Positions 17,352-25,768 of a DNA stretch of 64,000 bases are shown here, in pieces; position 1 is the stretch's first letter, and each line of letters begins with the position of its first letter. A program made the translations under genes and the position numbers. This DNA is from Chloroflexi bacterium GWB2_49_20 (GTDB lineage Bacteria; Chloroflexota; Anaerolineae; Anaerolineales; Villigracilaceae). The stretch is from positions 1 to 64,000 of the forward strand of contig MGMF01000026.1 of assembly GCA_001796335.1 (NCBI GenBank). Reading direction: 5' to 3'. Below the pieces are notes generated by a model, which did not search any database, was not told where the DNA came from, and worked only from the letters and a program-made list of their open reading frames with translations.

Positions 17352-18173
17352 TTAGAACTCAATTTCTGGAATTTGATCCAAAGTCAGTTCTGACATCTCG
17401 AATAGTGGTTCGTACTCATCTTCAATAATTGCGGCAGATATGCCACGATCACAAAAGGATCGATACAAGCAATAATTGCACTTTTTTTCATCAGCTGTTA
17501 AAGGAAACTCGTCTTGTTCGTCAATTCGGGTGATCATTAGTTCCAAATGCTGCCAGTCCCGAACAAATTGGGTGGTCGAATAAGGAAAGCGGATTGGCTG
17601 ATTGGGGAAATTTGCCAGCCAGTAAATCATTTCTACCTGCTCAGGGTTTATCGGTTCATTATTTTTTAAGCAACCACCTGACTGAATCAGGAGTGAACGA
17701 TAAACCCGGGTCTGGTATCGTACGGCCAACCATTCATCACGCGGTCGTTTTTGGAAGGTTTTCCAATCGAATATTAATACTTTGTCATGCCCAATTGCGA
17801 CCAGATCATATTTGGCTATCAGCTTGTGTTTTCCAATCTGTGAGGTCAGGTTTAATTCTGGAAAAGTAACAAAATCTTTGAGTTTGAAGTCGTAACTCAG
17901 ATAATTTTCCCACCACTGGTTTAATGTGGGTGTATTTGCCATGCGAGATAATTTATCAAGTGGTAGTCCCAGCCAATGTTGATGAACCAGGCGATGAAAA
18001 AATTGGCCTTCCAACTGCCGGCGCTCATTTTCAAGCAAAGGTTCACTTTCCACGGCCGGCCAGGCAAATTGCTCGATATACCTCAAATAAAAGCGGCGTT
18101 CGCAATCACTAAAGTCTTGAAGGGATGACTGGCTGAATGTGAAAGGAACGGGTAGAGTGGAATTCTGGTTGAT
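17352..18173 (-). CDS. Standalone RecB/Cas4-like PD-(D/E)XK nuclease with Fe-S cysteines
   Basis: The core has the nuclease pattern: GQFFHRLVHQH, YDLVAIG, LIFDWKTF (the D...DxK active site), QTRVY (QxxxY motif), and CNYCLYRSFC, three of the four Fe-S ligands seen in AddB and Cas4. The frame continues upstream through SQSSLQDFSDCERRFYLRY, the standard N-terminus with the fourth cysteine. No ATG, GTG or TTG lies before that motif and after the in-frame stop at 18186-18188. The first conventional start is TTG 18086, which would delete the motif. I place the start at ATC 18173, seven bases after an AGGA. It is 12 bases downstream of the haem-protein gene and probably translated with it. Confidence 0.75.
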   Translation of the reverse strand: MNQNSTLPVPFTFSQSSLQDFSDCERRFYLRYIEQFAWPAVESEPLLENERRQLEGQFFHRLVHQHWLGLPLDKLSRMANTPTLNQWWENYLSYDFKLKDFVTFPELNLTSQIGKHKLIAKYDLVAIGHDKVLIFDWKTFQKRPRDEWLAVRYQTRVYRSLLIQSGGCLKNNEPINPEQVEMIYWLANFPNQPIRFPYSTTQFVRDWQHLELMITRIDEQDEFPLTADEKKCNYCLYRSFCDRGISAAIIEDEYEPLFEMSELTLDQIPEIEF

Positions 18174-18185
18174 TTTGCTATCCTG

Positions 18186-18608
18186 TTACTTTATGGCATT
18201 GATCAAACCCTGAATCAATGCCTGTTTCTGGGTTGCATCCAAAATGGCGTTCTTGTGTATGATCGTATATTGGAGGGGAGGCATTTCTCCTTCATTTATT
18301 TTTTCAGAAATCTCACCAGTGGACTGCGGACGAGAAGACCAGTCTGAAAAATTCATGCGTCTGCGACCTTCGACAACATCCTGGTAAACAAGCCAGGATA
18401 TTGGTGCAACATTACTATACCAAGGCCAGATCGTTTGATTGCTGTGGCAGTCGAAACAGGCGATTTTTGCCAGGTCACGTGTGCCGGAACTATCCCAGGA
18501 GGGTTCAGATACCACTGCCGGATTGGTGTGATTTCTTCCAAATGGAACCAATTGGATCAACCCAAATAAGAGTACCAGGATTAGAACTGCATAAATTATT
18601 TTCTTCAT
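18186..18608 (-). CDS. Haem-binding domain protein (CxxCH cytochrome)
   Basis: A 140-residue protein with an N-terminal hydrophobic anchor or signal (residues 4-22) and a single haem c motif CFDCH at 51-55. The pattern Cys-Phe-Asp-Cys-His followed by TIWPWYSNVAPISW and the later EGEMPP fits the haem-binding domain family (PF14376 type). It should be membrane-attached and face outwards, carrying one c-type haem with EMPP as a possible axial-ligand region. The stop codon lies 12 bases before the inferred start of the nuclease gene. No biochemical link between the two is evident. Confidence 0.85.
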   Translation of the reverse strand: MKKIIYAVLILVLLFGLIQLVPFGRNHTNPAVVSEPSWDSSGTRDLAKIACFDCHSNQTIWPWYSNVAPISWLVYQDVVEGRRRMNFSDWSSRPQSTGEISEKINEGEMPPLQYTIIHKNAILDATQKQALIQGLINAIK

Positions 18609-18694
18609 ACGAATTCCATTTCATTAACCAACTCAAATAATGACTTGGGAAATTGTATTCCTGTTCTTGATTGTTCGCAATGCCACAATATTAA

Positions 18695-20959
18695 TCAACC
18701 CAGGTTTTCTTGCCACCACCCCTGTAAAGCGATCCATGGAATGGAAGGCTTGATTTCACCCTGGCGACCTGAATTCCACGAAAGGATGAGTTCGCATCTG
18801 GCCCGGGTAATTCCCACATAAAGCAATCGCAGGCGTTCCCTTACATAATCCAATCGGGATTCTCTGGTAGCCTGTCCTTCTTCGTACCATTCAAACTCGC
18901 CAGCCTTGGTTGCCACTTCCAGTTGAGCCAGCGCTTCGGCTTCAAGGTTTAACCCGGAACGAATAAACCATTTTTCAGAAATATAGCTATCGTATGATTG
19001 ACCGGAGGGAAAATCGTAATTATTCAAGGACATCAAATAAACCCGATCCCACTCGAGTCCTTTGGCTTTGTGCATCGTGGTGACCACGACTTTGCCCTTG
19101 TGCGCTCCCGGGTCAAATCCCGAATCGTCCGCGCTGAAACCCAGGAAGTGTCTTTCGTTGCGGGCAATGACCCCTAGTTCACCACTCAGTTCCGGCAGCC
19201 GCCAATCGGAGTGATCATCTGCAATCTGGCCAAGCAAGAGTGCAAGTTTGTAAGCCAATGCCAGATCAGATGAATCAATAAAAAGATCCTGGGCAAGTGT
19301 GAGGATCATCTGGTCGATGGGCAGCAAGGTGGTACCTTGCCATCTTCGAACCAATTCTCGATACGATTCAAGTTCTTCCAGTAAAAGTTCCTGTGATCCT
19401 GCCGGGATTTGTTGATAGGTTGCAGTATCGGGGAGACCTGCCATCCAATCGATATCCGGACGCGGATACAGGAAAGATTCCACCTGGCTACATTTTCGTA
19501 GTAAGCCAGGGACGAGCTTGTAGAATCCATGTTCATCTCCAGCATCTGATCGCCAGGCACGCCGCCAGACTTCGTAACAACGTGCCAATTTTATGGGTGA
19601 TTGCGGATCAGCCAGGTAGGCGACTACATTTCCCAGGGCGCCAGCTGTGGCACGGGTGGATGTAGTGCTGTTCAGATATTCAACGTAATCGATTTTCCTT
19701 TTCTTAAGTTCATCAACCACTTCTGTTCCACGCACATTACGCGGGGTCAGGATTGCCACTGTCAAATCCTTGTGTTCTGGCAACCATGTTTCAATTGAAT
19801 CGATGACAACCTGGATTTCTTCTGCAGGAGTAAATTTTTGATCCAGGAAAATAATGCCCTTTGGGTCATCTGGTGGATTCGGTTGGGGATCACCAGAAGG
19901 TGCGGGTGAGATATGAGGTGGTGCCAGTAAGGCATCCCTAACGGCTGGGACTGGATGTTCTTTCATCACCCAATCAACAAGATGATTTGCCAATGTGATA
20001 ATGGATGGTTGTGATCGACCTGACTCAGGCAAGCTATGATGAAAATCAGCTTCCTTCGCAATGAATAGTCGCAAGAACCTGGGGTTGGCTGTGGTGAAAG
20101 TTTCGAAAATTGCCTGGTTAGGATCTCCCACGCGCACCCAGTTTCCACCTTCACCGGTCAGGATGCGCAGAATTTGTTCCTGGAGATGACTGCTATCCTG
20201 GGCTTCATCTTCCAGAATCACTGGCCAGCGATAACGCAGGCGCTCAAGAAAATCGGCATCCATTTCAAGCAGGTTCAAAGCCAGCCGGATCAAATCATCA
20301 AAATCAACTGCACCTCGATAGGATAGTGCGCGTTGGTAGTGAGAATATATGGCACAACCCATCTCTGCCAGGGGCAGGGCGGCAGGCTGGCTATCTAACT
20401 CCTTCTGTAAATCTTCAGGCATAAGGCGAAGATCTTTGGCAGAACGAATAAAACTATAAGCCATGCCATTGACCAGATCAGGCAGATTCTTATTACGAAT
20501 CCAGTCGAGTTTTTTATCGTCCAGGTCCGGATTCAGGAAATCGTCAAAAAAATCAGGATGGGATTTTAACCAGGTTTGGGAAGCCTCATTGCGGATCAGA
20601 TTGGCTTCGCGCTCATCTATTATCTGGAAACGCTCCTCCAGACCGATCAGGGCAGGTTTCTCCCTGACAATGTCGTGGGCGAGACCATGTAATGTGCGGA
20701 CCCGATACCCTATTTGAGGCAATAAACCTTGTTCAGCAATGAAGCCACTGATCCGGCTGGAAAAATTTTCTACAGCGGAATTTACGAGAGTGACAACAAG
20801 CACTTCCTGGTCTGGTCCAATCTCTCCACGGGCAATAACATCGGCTGCCAGGCGTGAAAGCGTCCAGGTTTTCCCTGATCCAGGAACTGCTGATATGCCC
20901 ATTTTCCCACCACGGTAAGAAAGGATCTTTTCCTGGGATGGGCGTGGATTATAGGACAT
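18695..20959 (-). CDS. UvrD/Rep-family superfamily 1 DNA helicase
   Basis: This 754-residue helicase keeps the SF1A motifs: Walker A AVPGSGKTWTLS (Lys30), LEDEAQDSSHLQ (Walker B, motif II), VGDPNQAIF (motif III), TTMHKAKGLEWDRVYLM (motif V) and LLYVGITRARCELILSWN (motif VI). It should unwind DNA 3' to 5' with ATP. No nuclease domain is fused to the C-terminus. A separate RecB-type nuclease gene lies 520 bases downstream on the same strand and a second helicase-like gene lies upstream, so the three may form a split AddAB-like machine. That is inference from neighbourhood. Confidence 0.93.
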   Translation of the reverse strand: MSYNPRPSQEKILSYRGGKMGISAVPGSGKTWTLSRLAADVIARGEIGPDQEVLVVTLVNSAVENFSSRISGFIAEQGLLPQIGYRVRTLHGLAHDIVREKPALIGLEERFQIIDEREANLIRNEASQTWLKSHPDFFDDFLNPDLDDKKLDWIRNKNLPDLVNGMAYSFIRSAKDLRLMPEDLQKELDSQPAALPLAEMGCAIYSHYQRALSYRGAVDFDDLIRLALNLLEMDADFLERLRYRWPVILEDEAQDSSHLQEQILRILTGEGGNWVRVGDPNQAIFETFTTANPRFLRLFIAKEADFHHSLPESGRSQPSIITLANHLVDWVMKEHPVPAVRDALLAPPHISPAPSGDPQPNPPDDPKGIIFLDQKFTPAEEIQVVIDSIETWLPEHKDLTVAILTPRNVRGTEVVDELKKRKIDYVEYLNSTTSTRATAGALGNVVAYLADPQSPIKLARCYEVWRRAWRSDAGDEHGFYKLVPGLLRKCSQVESFLYPRPDIDWMAGLPDTATYQQIPAGSQELLLEELESYRELVRRWQGTTLLPIDQMILTLAQDLFIDSSDLALAYKLALLLGQIADDHSDWRLPELSGELGVIARNERHFLGFSADDSGFDPGAHKGKVVVTTMHKAKGLEWDRVYLMSLNNYDFPSGQSYDSYISEKWFIRSGLNLEAEALAQLEVATKAGEFEWYEEGQATRESRLDYVRERLRLLYVGITRARCELILSWNSGRQGEIKPSIPWIALQGWWQENLG

Positions 20960-21003
20960 GATGATTTAACAATATCAAAATAGGAGAAATATATGGGGTC
21001 TCC

Positions 21004-22182
21004 TCATCCTTTTGCCACATGTTCAGACCTGGTTTTTATAGCCGCTTGTGAGATTTCGATGGCTACTTGTTTCAGCACAAGATTGGTGGTATCTGTTGGA
21101 AACTTGGATGCAATCGGGGTATTCTGGTTGTTTGCCAGAGTCAAGTTACTCATCATATAAGGTACAGTCATTCGTATTTCCATTCCAAGTATCTTCTCTG
21201 CTTCTGCTTTGGACAAACCCTCCAAGCCTACTGCGCGATTCAAAATGGGATAAATCCGATTCGAGTTTATATTCTGTGTGATCAAGTAATCCAGCGAACG
21301 CTTGGTAAGCGATACTGAGCTCACGTCGTTGCTCAGTACCATGACAATTACATCAGCCTCCTGGATGATCGGAAGGCTGATACGTGAAAATGAACGTCCC
21401 AGGTCCACCAGGACGTAATCGTATGTTTTTCGTAACGTTTGAATAACTTGGTGCATATTCCCAACGTTAAAAGAACTGGCTGCCCCTGGATCGGGTGAAC
21501 CAGGCAGGAGATGGAAGAGCCAATCGTGTGGTCTAGCCAAATTTTCACGGAAATAATCGGGTGTAACCTTTTCTGGCGGCTGCAATGAAACTTCTACAAC
21601 ATTAAAATTACTCGATTCATCGATACCTGTTATCAATGCAAGCGACCCGATCGGTAGTACCATGTCGACCAAAGCTACTGTGGATTTTGTCATAAAACGC
21701 GACAGGTTCATTCCAATATTGGCGCATAAAGAGGAAGTCCCGGTGCCACCCTTGGCACTGACAAACACTGCCAGGGCGCCTTTGAGTTCTTCCGATTGTT
21801 TTACCCTGGCATCGACCAGGAGTTTGGATATGTTATTCAAAAACCCCATGAGAGCCTGGCCTGATTTGCCGAAATAATCATTTGCCCCGGCTTTCAGAAT
21901 TCTGTCCATCTCCTCGGAATCCAATTGATTTGAAAATACAACAATTGGAGTGTTTCCATAGCGGATCTCTTGCCGCGTTTTGATGATGATGGCTTCAGCA
22001 CTCAGGTCATTTAACGCGGAATCACAAGTGATAACATCTGGAGTGAAGTCGATAATCTTTTGCAAGCCATCCTGACCAGACGCTGCTTCAGATACAGTGT
22101 AATTTTGCTTTCTTAAAATATTTGCCAGAAATGTCCGGCTGGTTTCATCAGGGTCTATGACCAGGATCTTGGTTTCGTTCAT
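21004..22182 (-). CDS. Receiver-domain plus TadZ/CpaE-like deviant-Walker ATPase
   Basis: The 392-residue protein starts with a response-regulator receiver domain (KILVIDPDETSRTFL, acceptor Asp in ITCDSALND, conserved Lys in YFGKSG, residues 1-120). A MinD/ParA-like ATPase domain follows (from residue 136). The nucleotide loop reads SAKGGTGTSSL: the signature lysine is kept but the second P-loop Lys is replaced by Thr, as in TadZ/CpaE pilus-localisation proteins. YVLVDLGRSFSRI takes the place of Walker B. Tad pilus genes are not present around it, so it is an orphan here. Two helicase-type genes flank it. Confidence 0.83.
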   Translation of the reverse strand: MNETKILVIDPDETSRTFLANILRKQNYTVSEAASGQDGLQKIIDFTPDVITCDSALNDLSAEAIIIKTRQEIRYGNTPIVVFSNQLDSEEMDRILKAGANDYFGKSGQALMGFLNNISKLLVDARVKQSEELKGALAVFVSAKGGTGTSSLCANIGMNLSRFMTKSTVALVDMVLPIGSLALITGIDESSNFNVVEVSLQPPEKVTPDYFRENLARPHDWLFHLLPGSPDPGAASSFNVGNMHQVIQTLRKTYDYVLVDLGRSFSRISLPIIQEADVIVMVLSNDVSSVSLTKRSLDYLITQNINSNRIYPILNRAVGLEGLSKAEAEKILGMEIRMTVPYMMSNLTLANNQNTPIASKFPTDTTNLVLKQVAIEISQAAIKTRSEHVAKG

Positions 22183-22317
22183 GATAATGACTCCTTATCC
22201 AAAGCCATGAATGAACAATAAGTTATTAATAAATATCCAAAAATGAAGAATGATTTCTAGATAATTGTAATATGATTCTTCCATTCTGGGAAATTGACCG
22301 GATTGACCATTACTTTA

Positions 22318-24447
22318 TCATTTTTCATTTTGAAAAACATGCTGAAAAGTCCTTAGAAGTGCACCACGCTGTTCAAATCCATTCTCACCGAAATTGCTTA
22401 TACCCAGATACAACCTGCCTCTACAACGATGAAGCAGACCAGACACAAACCTGGCAAGAGTTTTCTTATTGGCAGCGACTTCGTCTGCATCAGTCCAAAT
22501 ATGATTACCTGTGACAGAAGATCTTTCCCAGTTACGGCTAAGCACGTAAGGATGAGTTAATGGCTGGTTTAAACGTTCAACCCATCCGTTCGAACCCGGG
22601 TCCAGCCAGAACTGAACTTTTGCTGGCTGGTTCATCATCAAAAAGGTATGGGCAGGGGCGATGAGTACTGCTTCCTGAAGTCCAGGCTTCCAGGATTCCA
22701 GGTATTGGGCTGCCAGGACTCCATCATCCAACAGGTGAATATATTCGCGACCCAAGTCAAGACTGGACCCGGTTTGAAATGAATAAGCCGGGTCCATTGC
22801 GAGGCGAAATTTTCGTATAGATTCGATAAGGCTGGTTGCCACTCGGGCTGCATCATAATTATTGTGAAATCCGAAACCCGGTTGAGAAAGGATTTCACCA
22901 AATAACCTGCGCATAAAATGGTCAAACGGTTGGGCACTTTCCTGGCGGTATGAATCCAGCCATTTCTTGAGTTGTGCGTAGCGATTTCCGAAAGTGAAGG
23001 TGATGCGATCCTGAATATCCGGTTTGATCAAATCAAACGGGGATAAAGACATATCCTTGTAACGATAAACAATACTGGCCAGTAATTGTGTGCGAACCAG
23101 GTCCATATCCTGAATACAGAATAGAAAGGCATAGGCAACGTCAAATATGGATGGGTGAATATTCCAGGAAGGATGGGCAAGTGCAGCCAGCGTCAGCAAA
23201 GCCTGGCTGGCAGGTTCGTCTCGAAGCGAGCGGGAAGGGCGATGTGAGCGTGTGGGAATATTTTGAGATTCAAGACGATTTACCAGGGAGAAGCGCAATG
23301 AATCCGACAGGAAAGGAGCCAGGACCACGATTTCTGATGGTGGTACCTTATGATCATGGATCAGATAAAAAATCTCATTTGAAACCCATTCAAGCATCTG
23401 AGGAAAAAATCGGGTAGAGGCGGGGAAGGAGATGGGAAATTCAAGTGCCTGATCAATTTCCGGATTGGCTTGACTGGCAGGCAATTGAGAAGCTGAGAAT
23501 ACCCGGTCAAAGGCAGTAACCAGGGAATTAATCTGCGGTGACATCACAAAGGATGTATCCAGGATCAGATCCTGGTCACATTGCTGGCGTAGTCGCATGG
23601 CAGATTCGGGGTCTGCACCCAAGAATTGCCTGTAACCTCCACCCTGGTCAAAAATAAATAAACTGGAGGTGAGATCGGGCAGCCAGTCAAGGATAAGATC
23701 GTGAGCGCGGGGAACATCTTCTTCGGGGTTGTCATAGATCAGATGTTGATAAGACTGGGTCAAATAATTATGAACAATAGGATTGGGCCAGAGTACATTC
23801 CAGAATGTCTCCATTTGCAGGGAGAAATCGAGCATATTATTGTCCAGGCAATACTTGCGGAACCGGTTTGCGCATTCCTGCACATCAGAAAAAACCCTGC
23901 GTTGAGCATTGTCACCTGCCCAGGCGGAATCCAGGCGTGCGCTTATTTCGGTATTTGGAAAGCCTACAAAAGCAGCTTTGTTCAAGTTATCCAGAATCTG
24001 GCTGTAGAGACGATTGCGGTCTATTACTACCGACTCGAAATAACCCTCATCCAAGAGAGGACGCACTAAATGAGCCATGTGATATTGGGCTGTTTCGAGA
24101 GTGAGAAATACGGGAGGTTGGTCAATATGGGTAAATCCCCCGTTCTCAGCTGCCAGCGGCCAAAAAAGATCGACTGCGCGACGCGCCAGGCCCCCTACTG
24201 TTAACAGGCTGACTTGCCCACCTGCAGGCAGACTATTTTGTTGCAAGGAGTTGTAATATGGATTTGCAAGTGTGCGTTGAGGCGTCAATACCAGGATGGA
24301 ATTGGCAAATACTCCCTGCCTGACCAAGTGCAACATACGCTCAACACCAACAGTCGTCTTACCTGATCCGGCTGGACCTGACAAAGCTATCCGACCGGGG
24401 ATGGGAGCATCGCGGATCGCCAACTGTTGGGAAGTAAGGTTAATCAT
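22318..24447 (-). CDS. Divergent SF1 helicase-like protein (AddB/UvrD-related)
   Basis: The 709-residue protein begins with a good Q-motif and Walker A (TSQQLAIRDAP, GPAGSGKTTVG, Lys30). The later motifs are degenerate. LIYDNPEEDVPR sits where the DExQ box is expected, FIFDQGGGYRQFLGADPES corresponds to motif III, and the end has CRGRLYLGISN in the position of motif VI. There is no nuclease domain and no C-terminal Fe-S cluster. The design, an intact P-loop with weakened helicase motifs, recalls AddB or inactive helicase subunits that serve as DNA-scanning partners. It is upstream of the TadZ-like gene on the same strand. Confidence in the specific role is low. Confidence 0.65.
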   Translation of the reverse strand: MINLTSQQLAIRDAPIPGRIALSGPAGSGKTTVGVERMLHLVRQGVFANSILVLTPQRTLANPYYNSLQQNSLPAGGQVSLLTVGGLARRAVDLFWPLAAENGGFTHIDQPPVFLTLETAQYHMAHLVRPLLDEGYFESVVIDRNRLYSQILDNLNKAAFVGFPNTEISARLDSAWAGDNAQRRVFSDVQECANRFRKYCLDNNMLDFSLQMETFWNVLWPNPIVHNYLTQSYQHLIYDNPEEDVPRAHDLILDWLPDLTSSLFIFDQGGGYRQFLGADPESAMRLRQQCDQDLILDTSFVMSPQINSLVTAFDRVFSASQLPASQANPEIDQALEFPISFPASTRFFPQMLEWVSNEIFYLIHDHKVPPSEIVVLAPFLSDSLRFSLVNRLESQNIPTRSHRPSRSLRDEPASQALLTLAALAHPSWNIHPSIFDVAYAFLFCIQDMDLVRTQLLASIVYRYKDMSLSPFDLIKPDIQDRITFTFGNRYAQLKKWLDSYRQESAQPFDHFMRRLFGEILSQPGFGFHNNYDAARVATSLIESIRKFRLAMDPAYSFQTGSSLDLGREYIHLLDDGVLAAQYLESWKPGLQEAVLIAPAHTFLMMNQPAKVQFWLDPGSNGWVERLNQPLTHPYVLSRNWERSSVTGNHIWTDADEVAANKKTLARFVSGLLHRCRGRLYLGISNFGENGFEQRGALLRTFQHVFQNEK

Positions 24448-24711
24448 GACTCTAGATTAGCGGAAGGTAATCGGTTTGTCAATGGTAATTATGCAATTTC
24501 CAGTTCAGATTGACATACAGGCTGAATTTAATAAACCTTAGCGTACTCCGTTGGAAAGGTTATTACCCTGAAGTATGTTCGTCTTAAAATCTGATAAAGG
24601 TCGGTTCAGATAGTGAGTAAATGCTGCATATATGTTTTGTTAATTGTTGTTAAATTGGGAGGTAGGGTGGTAATATTAAGAAAAATAACCAAAAGAATAG
24701 TGGATGCGAAA

Positions 24712-25152
24712 ATGATATTCATAAATCGATTGATACATGCATTGTTTGTACTCCACCCATTACATACCATGGTTGTACATTTCCCGATCGGTCTGACAGG
24801 AGCGGCTTTGTTCTTTATCTTTCTGGCAGTATGGAGGAAGAACTCAACCCTGGAAAAAGTGGCTTTTGCTGACCTGGCATTGGCATCAGTAAGTGTGGTT
24901 GCAGCCGGATTAACCGGCATGCGCGATAATTTGAATATTTATTCAGGTGCAGCACCCAATGTTAATGTAAAAATTACCCTGGCAATTATACTTCTTGCAA
25001 TATCAGCAGCAACATCGATCTGGCGTTGGAAGAATCCGGGAATATTTACCGATAAATCAAAGCGCTGGATCTACATAGGTGCGTTTGTTCTCAGTTTTTT
25101 ACTGGTTGCTGTAATTGGTTTTTTAGGCGGCGTCATAGTATATGGATTTTAA
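24712..25152 (+). CDS. DUF2231 four-helix membrane protein
   Basis: The product has 146 residues from ATG 24712. The conserved start LFVLHPLHTMVVHFPIGLTG identifies DUF2231, a four-helix integral membrane family that usually accompanies cytochromes and is thought to bind haem through conserved His residues (HPLH and VHFP). The frame is open back to a GTG at 24613, but those 33 extra residues are not conserved in the family. The cytochrome-like gene begins 17 bases downstream, so the two form a plausible redox pair in the membrane. Confidence 0.8.
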   Translation: MIFINRLIHALFVLHPLHTMVVHFPIGLTGAALFFIFLAVWRKNSTLEKVAFADLALASVSVVAAGLTGMRDNLNIYSGAAPNVNVKITLAIILLAISAATSIWRWKNPGIFTDKSKRWIYIGAFVLSFLLVAVIGFLGGVIVYGF

Positions 25153-25169
25153 CAAAGAGGCGCATAAAT

Positions 25170-25259
25170 TTGTTACCAACAGGTGTTAATAATAAAATTT
25201 TATCAAACCGGAATATCTTTTTATTTGGCTTATTGATCGTATTAGCATACCTTTCATGA
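25170..25259 (+). other. Out-of-frame signal-peptide segment for the cytochrome lipoprotein
   Basis: From TTG 25170, with AAAGAGG nine bases upstream, a 29-codon frame encodes a strong hydrophobic leader (IFLFGLLIVLAYLS) and stops at TGA 25257-25259. The lipobox Cys lies one frame away, at SACS, starting with ATG 25256. A single extra base in the short T-run at 25252-25254 would join the two into a normal lipoprotein leader. Confidence 0.6.
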
Positions 25260-25588
25260 GTGCATGCAGTACAAACCAGGCTACTGAACCAGTCTCTGGC
25301 AGCCCAAGCCCGGTAAATTTTTCACTGGATGTTGCACCCATTCTCAACAATCGCTGTATTAAGTGCCATGGTGGTACTCAGCCCTCAGGGAGTTTGGATC
25401 TATCCAGTTATACAGCGATCATGGCGGGTGGAAAGACCGGGACAGTCATCAACCCAGGGAATTCTGATAAAAGTTTGTTGGTCTCAATGGTCACATCAGG
25501 TAAAATGCCCAAAAGTGGAGCAAAACTTACTCCGGACCAGATAAAAATTTTGTCAGATTGGGTTGATACCGGGGCTCAGGATAATTAA
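25256..25588 (+). CDS. c-type cytochrome-like lipoprotein, leader apparently frameshifted
   Basis: The readable body is 110 residues from ATG 25256. It has SACS, which looks like a lipobox; a Ser/Pro linker; DVAPILNNRCIKCHGG with the haem motif CIKCH at 34-38; SLDLSSYTAIMAG; and GKMPKSGAKLTPDQIKILSDWVDTGAQ with the distal Met. This is the layout of the small Planctomycete-type cytochrome C domain. Without a leader it could not be exported and haem could not be attached. The preceding hydrophobic leader is in another frame, so the gene is either broken, mis-sequenced or read by frameshifting. It is downstream of a DUF2231 gene. Confidence 0.75.
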   Translation: MSACSTNQATEPVSGSPSPVNFSLDVAPILNNRCIKCHGGTQPSGSLDLSSYTAIMAGGKTGTVINPGNSDKSLLVSMVTSGKMPKSGAKLTPDQIKILSDWVDTGAQDN

Positions 25589-25612
25589 TATAAGGAAATA
25601 TACGTTTTTCGA

Positions 25613-25641
25613 TTGACATTGCAACAGCCTTCGGCTATAAT
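25613..25641 (+). promoter_or_regulatory. Consensus sigma70 promoter of the L21-L27-L31 operon
   Basis: TTGACA at 25613-25618 and TATAAT at 25636-25641 are both perfect, separated by exactly 17 bases. Transcription should begin near 25648, about 120 bases before rplU. This is the strongest promoter match I found in the window. Confidence 0.85.
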
Positions 25642-25647
25642 ACTGTG

Positions 25648-25768
25648 CGCTTCTCCCCCGGCAAAGTGATTGCTGGGGTGAGTATATGAATCCCGGCTTC
25701 CCCGCACTCTGGCGACGGATAAATCCATCCCGCGGGATGTGTGGCGAAGCGAAGACCAGGAGAGAAAA
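25648..25768 (+). promoter_or_regulatory. Structured 5' leader of rplU
   Basis: About 120 bases separate the promoter from the rplU ATG. The leader is GC-rich, unlike the flanking AT-rich spacer, and includes a perfect 14-base palindrome CATCCCGCGGGATG at 25726-25739. Leaders of rplU operons are known in several phyla as autoregulatory L21-binding RNA elements. Whether this one belongs to a described class needs a covariance-model search. Confidence 0.5.
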
